Below, in pieces: positions 34,831 through 44,331 of a stretch of DNA of 64,000 nucleotides (position 1 is its first letter; each line of letters begins with the position of its first letter). A program made the position numbers and the translations under genes. The notes under the pieces were generated by a model. It was given only the letters and a program-made list of their open reading frames with translations, made no database searches and was not told where the DNA came from. This stretch comes from Bacteroidales bacterium (GTDB lineage: Bacteria > Bacteroidota > Bacteroidia > Bacteroidales > UBA10428), in the NCBI GenBank assembly GCA_035299085.1, contig DATGXG010000052.1, positions 1 to 64,000 of the forward strand, read 5' to 3'.

Positions 34831-34994
34831 TGAGATAATGTGCTAATGTGCTAATGTGCTAATGTGCTAATGTGATAATGTGATAATGTGATAATGTGCT
34901 AATGTGATAATGTGCTAATGTGCTAATGTGCTAATGTGCTAATGTGCTAATGTGATAATGTGATAATGTGATAATGTGCTAATATGCTAATATG
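34831..34994. repeat. Octamer tandem repeat TGTGCTAA / TGTGATAA
   Basis: About twenty tandem units of eight bases, alternating between TGTGCTAA and TGTGATAA variants, beginning two bases upstream of the acetyltransferase start codon. The same octamer occurs at 56741-56778. A further hairpin, CCCCGTGCCTTTAGGACGGGG, follows at 35015-35035; the rest of the gap up to 35180 shows nothing clear. Confidence 0.9.
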
Positions 34995-35180
34995 CCAAAG
35001 TACTGTTTTAATAGCCCCGTGCCTTTAGGACGGGGTGACCCTAATTGACTCTCTGATTATTTGTTCGGGCTTTCAGGCCTTTCCTATTAGGGATTATTGG
35101 AAGCAAAGGGTCATATCAAAGGTAAAGTTTTTCTGAAAAATCTTTGCTAGCTTTGATTATCAGTTAAATAATAGCCTGTC

Positions 35181-36740
35181 ATGAAACTCCTGCAGAATCT
35201 CCCTATTGCTTTAATATCATTGCTTTTCATTTCAACGGGCCTTCTGAATGCCCAGGAATTCGAGGTTACTCAAAGCAGAAATGACATACTAAACAGCATC
35301 ATCAAAATGCACCAGGTATTCGGACATGATGCCGAAAGGTACTATGTCATGAAATTTACGGGAACACAGTATTTCATTGAGAAAATGGATAATCATCTGA
35401 ATTCAGTCAATGAAGAATCCATTAAACTGTTCCAGGGATTGAAGACATACCAGTTGCAGGCCGCATTTCATTTTTACAACGAATTGTATATTTTCTTTTC
35501 CCATACACGCATAAATGATATAACGCTATACTACCAGAAGATTGATAAGAACAGCCTGCTTCCGCTTACAGAGCCGATCACAATTACAACAATCAAAAAT
35601 ATCAAAGGAGCCTGGGCTGATTTTCATTTTGCCCTTTCGAAGAATGAAACAAAACTACTTGTTGCCTGCAGGACAAAACTAACCTGGTCGGGTTCCCAAT
35701 TCAACGAAATGTATGTATTTGGTGAGAATCTTGAGCTTATCTGGAAAAGGAAGGATTCATTTGAATTCAGGGGTCAGGGGCCAAGGGACAATCTCTACCT
35801 GGTGGACGAAACCGGTAATGTCTCGGTGCTCAGCCTCATGAAAAGGGAATCGATCATATCACTGATCCGTGATTACCGTAACATGTACGCCATTTACAGG
35901 TATACCCGTGACGGCAATGATTTCAATGAATACCCCATCACACTGAATGATAAATATATAAGGGGAATAAGGATAATAGCCGGCGAGAACGGGGACCTGA
36001 TCTGTGCCGGATTGTATTCTGAAATATTTAAAACCGGGATAAGAGGAACTTTCTTCATGCGGATCGACGGCATTACTTCACAGATCGTGGATACACAGCT
36101 GAATGCTTTTGACGATGCCACCATGGCAGAACTGACAGCCATGAACGAACCTACTATCCGTAATGAAGAGTTGCTGAGTTATGTCATTACGGATATCCTT
36201 CTGCGAAACGACGGAAAAATGATCCTCATTGCCGAACAGGTTTTTCATCAAACCTATAACACGTACAACAATATCATAGTCACCAATTATGATTTAAGCG
36301 GACAGGTGTACTGGACCCGTATCATTGCAAAAAGGCAGAATTTCAATTATAACAATATTTCAGCCCCTGATATAGACCTGGTTGATTACCGCGATTTTAT
36401 AAGGGGGACGGGATATATGGATGCCAGTGCCAATAACCTGTGTTCCTATGCACTGATGGCGCCTGTAGACGGGAATAAAATTGTATTGTTTTACAACGAC
36501 GATATCAGGAACATGAATAATCCGGCGGGTAAGGCATTCAGCCGGCCTAGAAAATCATACCTACTGGCAGTAACCATCGACGAATTCGGGAATGTATCAA
36601 AACAAGCCCTGGTACCCTGGAAAAAGAAACAATTATTCCCCGAACCGATTAGGTTTTATGATACTCTCCATGAAACCATTGTTATACCTGCATTCCGGAA
36701 CAGGAGCATCAGTTTTTATAAGATTACCGCAAGATTTTAA
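35181..36740 (+). CDS. Exported protein of unknown function
   Basis: A 519-residue protein, not recognised. It has a signal peptide (residues 1-24, ending LLNAQ). The rest alternates short beta strands with charged turns and has several blades-like segments (ADFHFALSKNETKLLVACR, GQVYWTRIIAK, SYLLAVTIDEFGNVSK) that would suit a beta-propeller, but no family motif is certain. No metal or catalytic signature was found. It is convergent with the VWA gene, and a small inverted-repeat element fills the space between them. Confidence 0.6.
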   Translation: MKLLQNLPIALISLLFISTGLLNAQEFEVTQSRNDILNSIIKMHQVFGHDAERYYVMKFTGTQYFIEKMDNHLNSVNEESIKLFQGLKTYQLQAAFHFYNELYIFFSHTRINDITLYYQKIDKNSLLPLTEPITITTIKNIKGAWADFHFALSKNETKLLVACRTKLTWSGSQFNEMYVFGENLELIWKRKDSFEFRGQGPRDNLYLVDETGNVSVLSLMKRESIISLIRDYRNMYAIYRYTRDGNDFNEYPITLNDKYIRGIRIIAGENGDLICAGLYSEIFKTGIRGTFFMRIDGITSQIVDTQLNAFDDATMAELTAMNEPTIRNEELLSYVITDILLRNDGKMILIAEQVFHQTYNTYNNIIVTNYDLSGQVYWTRIIAKRQNFNYNNISAPDIDLVDYRDFIRGTGYMDASANNLCSYALMAPVDGNKIVLFYNDDIRNMNNPAGKAFSRPRKSYLLAVTIDEFGNVSKQALVPWKKKQLFPEPIRFYDTLHETIVIPAFRNRSISFYKITARF

Positions 36741-36746
36741 CAGGGC

Positions 36747-37023
36747 ATTCTTTCGCCCTTTCAGGGCTGAATAAACCCATATAACCACAACCACAGGGTT
36801 TCACCCTGGTGTCTTGCACCCTTTCAGGGTGACTCTCCCTACAGCCATTATTATATCCATTGCCGTTAGGCAGGATTAATTACCCATTGTACTTACAAGA
36901 CCATGAATAAATACTGACGTCAACTTGTCACAAAATAGCTCTGAAAGGGCGGTATAACCCAGCACAGGGTGAAACCCTGTGATACAGGTTGATTAATAGT
37001 CAGCCCTGAAAGGGCGAAAGAAT
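36747..37023. mobile_element. MITE-like element with nested perfect inverted repeats
   Basis: A 277-base unit bounded by a perfect 24-base inverted repeat (36747-36770 and 37000-37023; arms start ATTCTTTCGCCC). Inside, CACAGGGTTTCACCCTG and CAGGGTGAAACCCTGTG form a second perfect 17-base pair. It has no coding capacity and fills exactly the space between two convergent genes. Confidence 0.75.
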
Positions 37024-37028
37024 AGGAA

Positions 37029-38483
37029 TTATTGATTCCATGATTTCACAAGATCAATGAAATCGCTCCTGTTGCCGTAGGGATCAAAATTGTAATTCAA
37101 ATCTCCAAGATCAAGAATCATCTGTCTTGTAAGGGTGCCCTTATACATGGATTGTTTCATAAGCAATCCGAATCCTGTAATGGCAGCCGCAAATTTCATT
37201 TCCTGTGATGCGGTTTCAATGCTTACCGGATTATAGTTAACGTCAATGGATACCAGGCGACTTTGTTCTTCTCCCGGTTTTTTGTACCTGAAATCAAAAC
37301 GTGCTGTTTTTCCGGTTGCGTCCGGGGCAGGTATGATTTCATACAATGCCGTAATAGTTTGCGATGCGCCAATTTCGCCTGCATCCACAGTGTCATTTTG
37401 AAAATCGTCCTCATTCAGGCTCCTGTTTTCATAACCAATCAGCCTGAATGAATCCACCGCAGATGAGTTAAATGTGATCTGGATTTTTGAGTCCTTTGCT
37501 ACTGTATAAAACTTTGAACGTTCCTGGATGAATACCTTCTGTATTTGTTTTGCATTGTCAATGTACTCGTAATTACCGTTTCCTTTATCCGCAATTTGTT
37601 CCATCATATAATCGTTCAGGTTTCCCTCACCTACTCCCAGTACGGTCAGATATATTCCGCTTTTTCTTTTCTCTTCGATAAGGCTGATCAGTTCATCGTT
37701 TGATGAAGGGCCTACATTAAAATCGCCGTCTGTTCCAAGTATCACCCTGTTATTCCCGTTTTCTATGAAGTTTTCCTGTGCAATTTCATAGGCTGTAGTC
37801 AGTCCTGCCGCGCCCGCTGTGCTCCCTCCTGCACCAAGTTTTTCAATGGCATCAATTATCTTCTGCTTTTCATCACCTCCGGTTGAAGGCAGCAATACAC
37901 CCGACTGTCCTGCGTAGGTTACTATGGCCACCTTATCCTTATCCCTTAAATTTGCCGCCATTGTAATAAATCCTGATTTAAGGATACCAAGCTTGTCTGA
38001 AGAGGCCATGGAACCTGAAACATCAATCAGGAAAACATAGTTAGTACCCGGAATTTCATCTTCGGGAATATCTATTGCTTTAATACCAAGCCTGAGCAGA
38101 TGGTGACCCGGCTGCCACGGACAAGATACCATTTCGGCATTAAGACCTATGTTTTCTCCTGCTTGTGGCTGAGGATAATCAAACGTGAAAAAATTAATGT
38201 ACTCTTCAACTCTTACAGATGCTTTGGGAGGTACCTGTCCCAGGTACATGAAACGGCGCATGTTGGTATATGATGCACCGTCGGCGTCAATTGAAAAAGT
38301 TGAGACCGGTTGTACGGATGTCTTTATGAAGGGATTTTCGTCGTAATCCTTATATTTTTCACCGCCAACAAATCCGTTTTGAAAATAATCTCCGTCATTA
38401 AAATTGAGATCGGCACTGCCATCATACTTGTCACACTGTGCGAAAAGAAGAAATGCAACTAAGGTTTTAATCAGGGTTTTCAT
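37029..38483 (-). CDS. VWA domain lipoprotein (YfbK-like)
   Basis: A 484-residue lipoprotein. The start is ATG 38483, which opens the signal peptide MKTLIKTLVAFLLFAQC (lipid-linked Cys17); a start ten codons earlier adds only a charged leader. An N-terminal von Willebrand factor-associated segment (about 50-140, FSIDADGASYTNMRRF) is followed by the VWA domain (about 148-320) with the metal site DVSGS (154-158) and GTDGDFN, and a C-terminal DUF3520-like region (about 325-484). Family members such as YfbK are secreted or periplasmic adhesion-like proteins of poorly known role. Confidence 0.88.
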   Translation of the reverse strand: MKTLIKTLVAFLLFAQCDKYDGSADLNFNDGDYFQNGFVGGEKYKDYDENPFIKTSVQPVSTFSIDADGASYTNMRRFMYLGQVPPKASVRVEEYINFFTFDYPQPQAGENIGLNAEMVSCPWQPGHHLLRLGIKAIDIPEDEIPGTNYVFLIDVSGSMASSDKLGILKSGFITMAANLRDKDKVAIVTYAGQSGVLLPSTGGDEKQKIIDAIEKLGAGGSTAGAAGLTTAYEIAQENFIENGNNRVILGTDGDFNVGPSSNDELISLIEEKRKSGIYLTVLGVGEGNLNDYMMEQIADKGNGNYEYIDNAKQIQKVFIQERSKFYTVAKDSKIQITFNSSAVDSFRLIGYENRSLNEDDFQNDTVDAGEIGASQTITALYEIIPAPDATGKTARFDFRYKKPGEEQSRLVSIDVNYNPVSIETASQEMKFAAAITGFGLLMKQSMYKGTLTRQMILDLGDLNYNFDPYGNRSDFIDLVKSWNQ

Positions 38484-38568
38484 AACTTTTGGTTTTGATA
38501 GATGGATGAACAATATGGAATTTTCGTTGCGTGACTAGTCGAATTTCTCTATCTTAAGCGCTTTCTAA

Positions 38569-41430
38569 ATGCCTATGCAAAAGCTTCTGTCATTGCCGGA
38601 GAACCTGGTTTCATCATTTTTTGAAATCACCGGGAATTCTCAAAAAGATTGGTTTGTTACCAGTGATCCAGCGGGATCAAAAATCGGATCGGGCGGAGGA
38701 ACGGCTTATCTTCTGGCTGAACACAGTAAGCATTCTGAGAAGGATTTCATGCATTACATCGGCTCGGATAAAAAAATAATCATTCATGCCGGAGGACAAA
38801 GTCGCCGGCTTCCTGCCTATGCCCCTTCCGGAAAAATACTTACTCCTGTCCCAGTGTTCCGCTGGAGCCAGGGACAGCGACTTGACCAGACTTTGCTTGA
38901 CCTTCAGATGCCACTGCTATCACGTATCATGGAAGCATCAGCTTCGCATCAGCATGTGATGATTGCAGCAGGCGACGTTCTCATTCAATCCTCCGAAGTC
39001 TTCTATGACCTGCCGGAATCCGATATTGTATGTTTCGGCATGTGGGCCGATCCACATCTCGCTTCCAATCACGGTGTGTTTTTTACAACCCGGAATGCCC
39101 CGTCGGAACTTGATTTTATGTTACAGAAGCCGTCACATGCCGTTATTGAGAAGCTTTCCTCTTCGCACCTGTATCTTATGGACATCGGCATATGGATTCT
39201 CAGTGACAGGGCCATTGAGATTCTGATGCAAAAATGCGGGTGGACCGGCGAGTCTTTTAGCAATATTAGACCTGCTTATTATGATTTATACAGTGCTTTC
39301 GGAACCTGCCTGGGCCGGAACCCGTCCTCCGCAGATTGCGATATCAGCGGCCTGTCCGCATCCATTGTTCCCCTGAATGACGGTGCTTTCTATCACTACG
39401 GAACTTCAACGGAGCTGATCAGTTCCACTGAAAAAATTCAGAACCGGGTACAGGACCAGAGAAACATCTGGCATAACCGTGTAAAACCTCATCCTTCACT
39501 TTTTGTGCAAAATTCAATTGCAGATGTAAGCTGGGAAAAGCATCACCATCATACGTGGATTGAAAACAGTCATGTGCCCTCCTCATGGAAACTCAGCCAT
39601 GATCATATCATTACCGGGGTTCCGGGAAATGACTGGGAGATTGAACTGAACCCCGGAATCTGCCTTGATGTGGTTCCTGTAGGTGAAAGCTCTTTTTGCA
39701 TCAGGCCTTACCATATTTCCGATACGTTCAGAGGTGAATGCGGAAAGCAGGAAACGTTGTGGTTAAACAAGCCTTTAAATGACTGGTTCAAAGAGCGTAG
39801 GCTTGATTTTGAATCCGCCGGTATGAATAAGACAGGCGATATACAGTCGGCCCCCTTGTTCCCGGTTACAGGAAATATATCAAAGGCCGAAGAACTTGTC
39901 AAATGGATGATCGGACAATCCGACAGGGACGATTCAGGGCAATTATGGCTTAAATCCTCAAGGCTTTCTGCAGATGAGCTTTGCTCAAATGCTGACTTAA
40001 AGCGGCTAAACAGACAGAGAACAGCGTTTCGTCAGAAAAACATTGAGAAGCTCACCCTGAACTACCGGCATAGTGTTTTTTACCAGTCGGACCTCAAGCA
40101 CACGGCTGCAGAATTTGCCGGGACCGGCATGACGGTTCCCGGTCCGTTGCCGGAAACGGATCCTGCCCTTCTGCAATGCCGAAATCATATGTTCCGTTCT
40201 GAGATTCTCAGGTTAAAAGGACTTGATGGTTCAACCGAAGAAAGTTCTGCTTTTGGCGCTCTCAGGTCATCCATACTTAACACAGCACCCCGCAATTCGG
40301 TTCCTAAGATTAATATTTTTTCTGACCAGATCATTTGGGGCAGAAGTCCTGCCCGTCTTGACCTGGCCGGAGGCTGGTCAGATACACCGCCATACTGCCT
40401 TCAGAACGGCGGCAGTGTGCTCAACATGGCCGTTGAACTGAATGGGCAGCCACCCATCCAGGTGTTTATCCGTCTTTCAAGTGAAAAGAAAATCATTCTG
40501 CGGTCTATTGACAACGGCGTATCTGAAATTATTGAAACGTATGAACAACTCGCCGGCTTCAACCTTGTAGGTTCTGCCTTTTCAATTCCAAAAGCGGCAC
40601 TGTACCTGGCCGGTTTCCATCCTGATTTTTGCGGGACTTCCTATTCTTCACTTAAGGAACAACTCGATGATTTCGGAGGCGGCTTTGAAATCTCTTTGCT
40701 TGCAGCCATTCCAAAAGGTTCCGGACTAGGCACAAGTTCGATATTAGCAGCTACAATACTCGGAACCATCAGCGATTTCTGTTCGCTCAACTGGGATCAC
40801 CGTGTGATTTGCCACCGCACCCTTATTCTTGAACAGCTTTTAACCACAGGCGGAGGATGGCAGGATCAGTATGGAGGTATCCTTGCGGGTATCAAGCTTC
40901 TCGAATCCGAGCCGGGAATCCAGGACAAGATCAGTGTTCGCTGGATGCCCGACAGGTTATTTACCCAACCTGACAATAAGGACAGCTGGCTGTTGTATTA
41001 TACAGGTACAACGCGCATTGCCAAAAGCATCCTGGCTGAGATTGTACGGGGAATGTTTTTAAATGAAGGAACACGCCTGCGGATCATCGGTGAAATTAAA
41101 CAACATGCGTCATACCTGGCACAGACCATACAACAGTCGGATTATCTTCATACAGCCCGCATGGTAGCGCATTCGTGGAAACTCAATAATGCGCTCGACA
41201 GCGGAACGAATACACCCGATGTACAGCGGATTATAGATGTCATCGGAGATTTCACGGCTGGTTTTAAATTGCTGGGAGCCGGCGGGGGCGGGTATATGCT
41301 CATAGCGGCCAAAGATCCGGTGGCGGCGCTGAAGATCAGGAAAGTACTGAATGAAAATCCTCCGAACCGCACCGGCAGGTTTGTTGAAATGAATGTCAGC
41401 CAGACGGGATTCCAGGTTTCGAGGTCGTGA
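38569..41430 (+). CDS. fkp: Bifunctional fucokinase / GDP-fucose pyrophosphorylase
   Basis: A 953-residue cytoplasmic enzyme that makes GDP-L-fucose from L-fucose in two steps, for decorating surface glycans and glycoproteins. The N-terminal half is the guanylyltransferase (HAGGQSRRLP from residue 73, then GKILTPVP). The C-terminal half is a GHMP kinase: GRSPARLDLAGGWSDTPPY (591-609), the ATP loop PKGSGLGTSS (715-724) and LLGAGGGGYM near the end. Length and domain order match Bacteroides fragilis Fkp. It stands alone and converges on a cytochrome gene. An external fucose source is implied. Confidence 0.95.
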   Translation: MPMQKLLSLPENLVSSFFEITGNSQKDWFVTSDPAGSKIGSGGGTAYLLAEHSKHSEKDFMHYIGSDKKIIIHAGGQSRRLPAYAPSGKILTPVPVFRWSQGQRLDQTLLDLQMPLLSRIMEASASHQHVMIAAGDVLIQSSEVFYDLPESDIVCFGMWADPHLASNHGVFFTTRNAPSELDFMLQKPSHAVIEKLSSSHLYLMDIGIWILSDRAIEILMQKCGWTGESFSNIRPAYYDLYSAFGTCLGRNPSSADCDISGLSASIVPLNDGAFYHYGTSTELISSTEKIQNRVQDQRNIWHNRVKPHPSLFVQNSIADVSWEKHHHHTWIENSHVPSSWKLSHDHIITGVPGNDWEIELNPGICLDVVPVGESSFCIRPYHISDTFRGECGKQETLWLNKPLNDWFKERRLDFESAGMNKTGDIQSAPLFPVTGNISKAEELVKWMIGQSDRDDSGQLWLKSSRLSADELCSNADLKRLNRQRTAFRQKNIEKLTLNYRHSVFYQSDLKHTAAEFAGTGMTVPGPLPETDPALLQCRNHMFRSEILRLKGLDGSTEESSAFGALRSSILNTAPRNSVPKINIFSDQIIWGRSPARLDLAGGWSDTPPYCLQNGGSVLNMAVELNGQPPIQVFIRLSSEKKIILRSIDNGVSEIIETYEQLAGFNLVGSAFSIPKAALYLAGFHPDFCGTSYSSLKEQLDDFGGGFEISLLAAIPKGSGLGTSSILAATILGTISDFCSLNWDHRVICHRTLILEQLLTTGGGWQDQYGGILAGIKLLESEPGIQDKISVRWMPDRLFTQPDNKDSWLLYYTGTTRIAKSILAEIVRGMFLNEGTRLRIIGEIKQHASYLAQTIQQSDYLHTARMVAHSWKLNNALDSGTNTPDVQRIIDVIGDFTAGFKLLGAGGGGYMLIAAKDPVAALKIRKVLNENPPNRTGRFVEMNVSQTGFQVSRS

Positions 41431-41446
41431 ACAGCCCTGGCTGTCA

Positions 41447-42037
41447 TTATTTTATCCCCAGCTCTGTTGGAGGAATGGGCGCAGGAACCACGTTGTTGAT
41501 CGGCTTGGTGCTTTTCAGGTAAGCATAGATAGCATGCAAATCGTCATCTTCGATAACTGCAAAATTCTGCCAGGGCATAGGTGGTAGTAATATCCTGCTG
41601 CCTTCAAGTCCTTTGAATTTACCCTCTTTAACGGCACGGGTGAAATTCTCCAGGGTCCAGTTCCCGATACCGGTCTGATCTGAAGTCAGGTTGGCAGAAA
41701 ACGACTGTCCCCAGGGCCCGGCGGCTGTTGTAAGGTCCATTGTAATGAGTGCCCATCCGTTTTTCACGCAACTGCCAGTCGGTTTGGCAGCCGGTTTATC
41801 CGCCTGGTAACCCGAAAGCAACCGGTCGGTTATGAGGGTTGCACCCTGCGGTGTTACGTTTTTCGGAGAATGGCAATCATGGCAACCCATAATGGTCACC
41901 AGGTATTCTCCACGTTTTACCGTGTCCATCGCCGTGGGTTCAGGTCCCTTCTTTTCATCATTGGCCTTTTTGTTTGAACAGGCAAAAAGAATTCCCAAAG
42001 CCAGCAATAGCGGCAATACATAAATAAACTTTTTCAT
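41447..42037 (-). CDS. Monoheme c-type cytochrome lipoprotein
   Basis: A 196-residue lipoprotein (lipobox LFAC, Cys20). One heme-binding motif, CHDCH, is at residues 52-56; a distal methionine in PPMPWQNF (about 164) could be the sixth ligand. The fold resembles class I cytochromes in which the C-terminal LHAIYAYLKSTKPI helix packs on the heme. It would face the periplasm or outer surface and carry electrons; the partner is not known. It ends 16 bases from the fkp stop, tail to tail. Confidence 0.85.
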   Translation of the reverse strand: MKKFIYVLPLLLALGILFACSNKKANDEKKGPEPTAMDTVKRGEYLVTIMGCHDCHSPKNVTPQGATLITDRLLSGYQADKPAAKPTGSCVKNGWALITMDLTTAAGPWGQSFSANLTSDQTGIGNWTLENFTRAVKEGKFKGLEGSRILLPPMPWQNFAVIEDDDLHAIYAYLKSTKPINNVVPAPIPPTELGIK

Positions 42038-42136
42038 AGTGGTTCGGTTAATACAGTTAATTGTTAGTTTGGAAAGCGGTCAATTTACTGACAACTACAC
42101 CACATAAAAAGTTCATTTAACCGTTAAGTAAATTTT

Positions 42137-43660
42137 TTACTTTTTTGTAAAAAGGTAGGGCGTATATTCAATGAAGTCAGCCACTTTTACTGTCACTGAT
42201 TTGACCATGCCTTCTTCAACTGTAAAAGGAAATACAGCGGTTTCAAACTCGGGATCTGAAAAAACTGCATAAAAACGATTTCCTCCCAACGGGCCAAGCG
42301 TTACATCAAATTGGTGATGACTGAATTTCATATGAAGCTCGTTATTTTGAAGCAGCACTGTCATCTTCCCATATACATCGTTTACGTATTCTCCTGTATA
42401 TTTTTCAAGAGGAAGGGCAGTTTTCAGATGCATCGAAACCGAATCTTCCTTTTGTTTCCTGTAATGTGCGGTGGCAGTCATATCGCTTCGTTCACGGTCA
42501 TAGAAAAACTTTTCGTAATTCCTGTAAGGAAGCCCGAGAAATGCATCAGTGACCTCACCTGCCAGGGCGTAAAATAGGGTATTGCGGATAGAATTGGTAA
42601 GGATGACAATACCCAGCTTTTGATCCGGAACCAGGGTGACACTTGATAAATAACCTGTGACCCCTCCGGTGTGGGAAATAATAATTTGATCTTCATATTC
42701 CCTGATGCCGAACCCCAGGCCATATAGTTCAAAATGGCTCCTGTTAAACGGTGCACCTCCTGTGCCTTCAATTGAATGCGGATACCAGGCTTCATCAATT
42801 GCTTTTTCAGGAACAATTTGTTTTCCTTCAAAAGATCCTTTATTGAGCAGCATGATCATCCATTTCGACATATCATTTACCGAAGAAGAGATACTGCCGG
42901 CCGGTGCCATGTTATCAATCGAGCAATAGGGAACACTTACCACCTGCCCTTTCACGATATCATGTGGAACCGTCCTGTTTACAGCTGAAGGCATTTGAGC
43001 ATTTAATGGCAGTGTACTTGTCATTCCAAGCGGATCAAATATCCGTTGTTTCACAAAATCCTCCCATTGGATACCTGTAGCACGGGGAATAATTTGTCCC
43101 GCCACTGTGAATGCCGCATTGCAGTATCCATAAACAGTCCGGAACGGGTATACTGCCTTAATATGACCCATTCGTTCGATCACATCTTCGCGGCTCAGAT
43201 CGCTTTTCCAGTAGGTAAAGTCGCCCTGGAACGTCTTGAACCCGATCCGGTGCGACATAATATCTCGAATGATAGCCTGTTCACCGGCAGCTTTATTATC
43301 GAGTTTAAATTCAGGAATCCATTTTGTCACTTGGTCATTCAGTGTCAGCTTTCCTTCTGACTGAAGCATTGCCAGCGATATGGCCGTAAAAGCCTTTGTA
43401 TTGGAGCCGATCATGAACAGGGTATTTTCATCCACCGGGTCATTTTTGCCCCATTCTTTCACTCCATAACCTTTTGCCAAAACCACTTTGCCATCCTTAA
43501 CCACAGCAATTGCCAGGCCCGGTAGCCTTTCTGTCTTAAGTGAACGATTAATGTAATTATCGAGACTGTCGGTTATAAATGAAGGAAGGTTGCTCTGTGC
43601 AAACCCATTGAATACCAGATTCAGAAAAAGAATCATCAGAAATAGACGTGTACTTTTCAT
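42137..43660 (-). CDS. Class C beta-lactamase-type serine hydrolase with DUF3471 tail
   Basis: A 507-residue exported enzyme. The start is ATG 43660, giving the signal peptide that ends NGFAQ (about 22); an upstream in-frame codon adds an unlikely leader. The catalytic set is complete: Ser86-x-x-Lys89 (SNTK), Tyr179-x-Asn181 (YCN), and an HTG box in IISHTGGVTG. The last 100 residues are a DUF3471-type domain (LEKYTGEYVNDVYGK). Members include D-aminopeptidases, esterases and peptidoglycan-related enzymes; the true substrate is unclear. Confidence 0.9.
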   Translation of the reverse strand: MKSTRLFLMILFLNLVFNGFAQSNLPSFITDSLDNYINRSLKTERLPGLAIAVVKDGKVVLAKGYGVKEWGKNDPVDENTLFMIGSNTKAFTAISLAMLQSEGKLTLNDQVTKWIPEFKLDNKAAGEQAIIRDIMSHRIGFKTFQGDFTYWKSDLSREDVIERMGHIKAVYPFRTVYGYCNAAFTVAGQIIPRATGIQWEDFVKQRIFDPLGMTSTLPLNAQMPSAVNRTVPHDIVKGQVVSVPYCSIDNMAPAGSISSSVNDMSKWMIMLLNKGSFEGKQIVPEKAIDEAWYPHSIEGTGGAPFNRSHFELYGLGFGIREYEDQIIISHTGGVTGYLSSVTLVPDQKLGIVILTNSIRNTLFYALAGEVTDAFLGLPYRNYEKFFYDRERSDMTATAHYRKQKEDSVSMHLKTALPLEKYTGEYVNDVYGKMTVLLQNNELHMKFSHHQFDVTLGPLGGNRFYAVFSDPEFETAVFPFTVEEGMVKSVTVKVADFIEYTPYLFTKK

Positions 43661-43794
43661 TGGAAATAATTTGAGATTTAAGATAGAAAAAATTCTTTTC
43701 CAGATCACTGATAATCAAAATTTTCGTTATATTTATTGTACTTCTTTTAAAACTTCCTTAACAATTCATTTTCTAAATCTCTAAATCTAACCGC

Positions 43795-44295
43795 ATGAAG
43801 CCTGTATTATTTATTTTATCGCTTGCATCATTGATTGCCTGCAGCACCCAGCCAAAACCCATGACCGATACACAGCTGAAAGCCGTTATTGAAGAAGGAC
43901 AGCCAGTGATTAAGGCCTATATGGATGCACTTAAAACATTTGATGTGCCAGAATTAATTGCTTTATCAGATACTGCGGATAGCAATTTCATGATGGTTGT
44001 TGTTGGCAATGTAATAAGAACAAAAGATATTACCGGAACAGTAGGCTCGCTGTCAGGACAGTCTTTTGTCACCAAAGAAGAAAAATATTTAGTGCTCAGC
44101 CCGGCTGAATTCATTTACTACTGGCACGGGGCCAATGATGTATACCTTAAAACCGGTGATACCATTAAAGTGCCTGAGTACTTCTCAAGTTGGTTTTTCC
44201 ACAAAGTAAACGGTGAATGGAAAATATTATACGGTCATGAGTCACAGCCCTTACCAACAAGCGCCCTGGCAGCAGCCGATTCAACTGCAAAATAA
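43795..44295 (+). CDS. NTF2/SnoaL-like lipoprotein
   Basis: A 166-residue lipoprotein (lipobox LIAC, Cys16). After a short linker, residues about 25-150 form an alpha-plus-beta domain with VIKAYMDALKTFDVPELIALSD at its start and WFFHKVNGEWKILYGHES at its end, a pattern typical of the DUF4440/SnoaL-like NTF2 fold. No catalytic residue can be assigned. It is divergent from the serine hydrolase and convergent with the TonB-dependent receptor, sharing a terminator. Confidence 0.7.
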   Translation: MKPVLFILSLASLIACSTQPKPMTDTQLKAVIEEGQPVIKAYMDALKTFDVPELIALSDTADSNFMMVVVGNVIRTKDITGTVGSLSGQSFVTKEEKYLVLSPAEFIYYWHGANDVYLKTGDTIKVPEYFSSWFFHKVNGEWKILYGHESQPLPTSALAAADSTAK

Positions 44296-44299
44296 CATC

Positions 44300-44329
44300 A
44301 AAAATGCCGGTTTATATACCGGCATTTTT
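44300..44329. terminator. Bidirectional terminator
   Basis: AAAAATGCCGGTTTATATACCGGCATTTTT: a stem ATGCCGG/CCGGCAT with A run before and T run after, between the stop codons of two convergent genes. It should work in both directions. Confidence 0.9.
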
Positions 44330-44331
44330 CA

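Noticed and set aside
34831..34994. Possible CRISPR-like array
   Set aside because: Units are only 8 bases, directly adjoining, with no spacers and no cas genes nearby.
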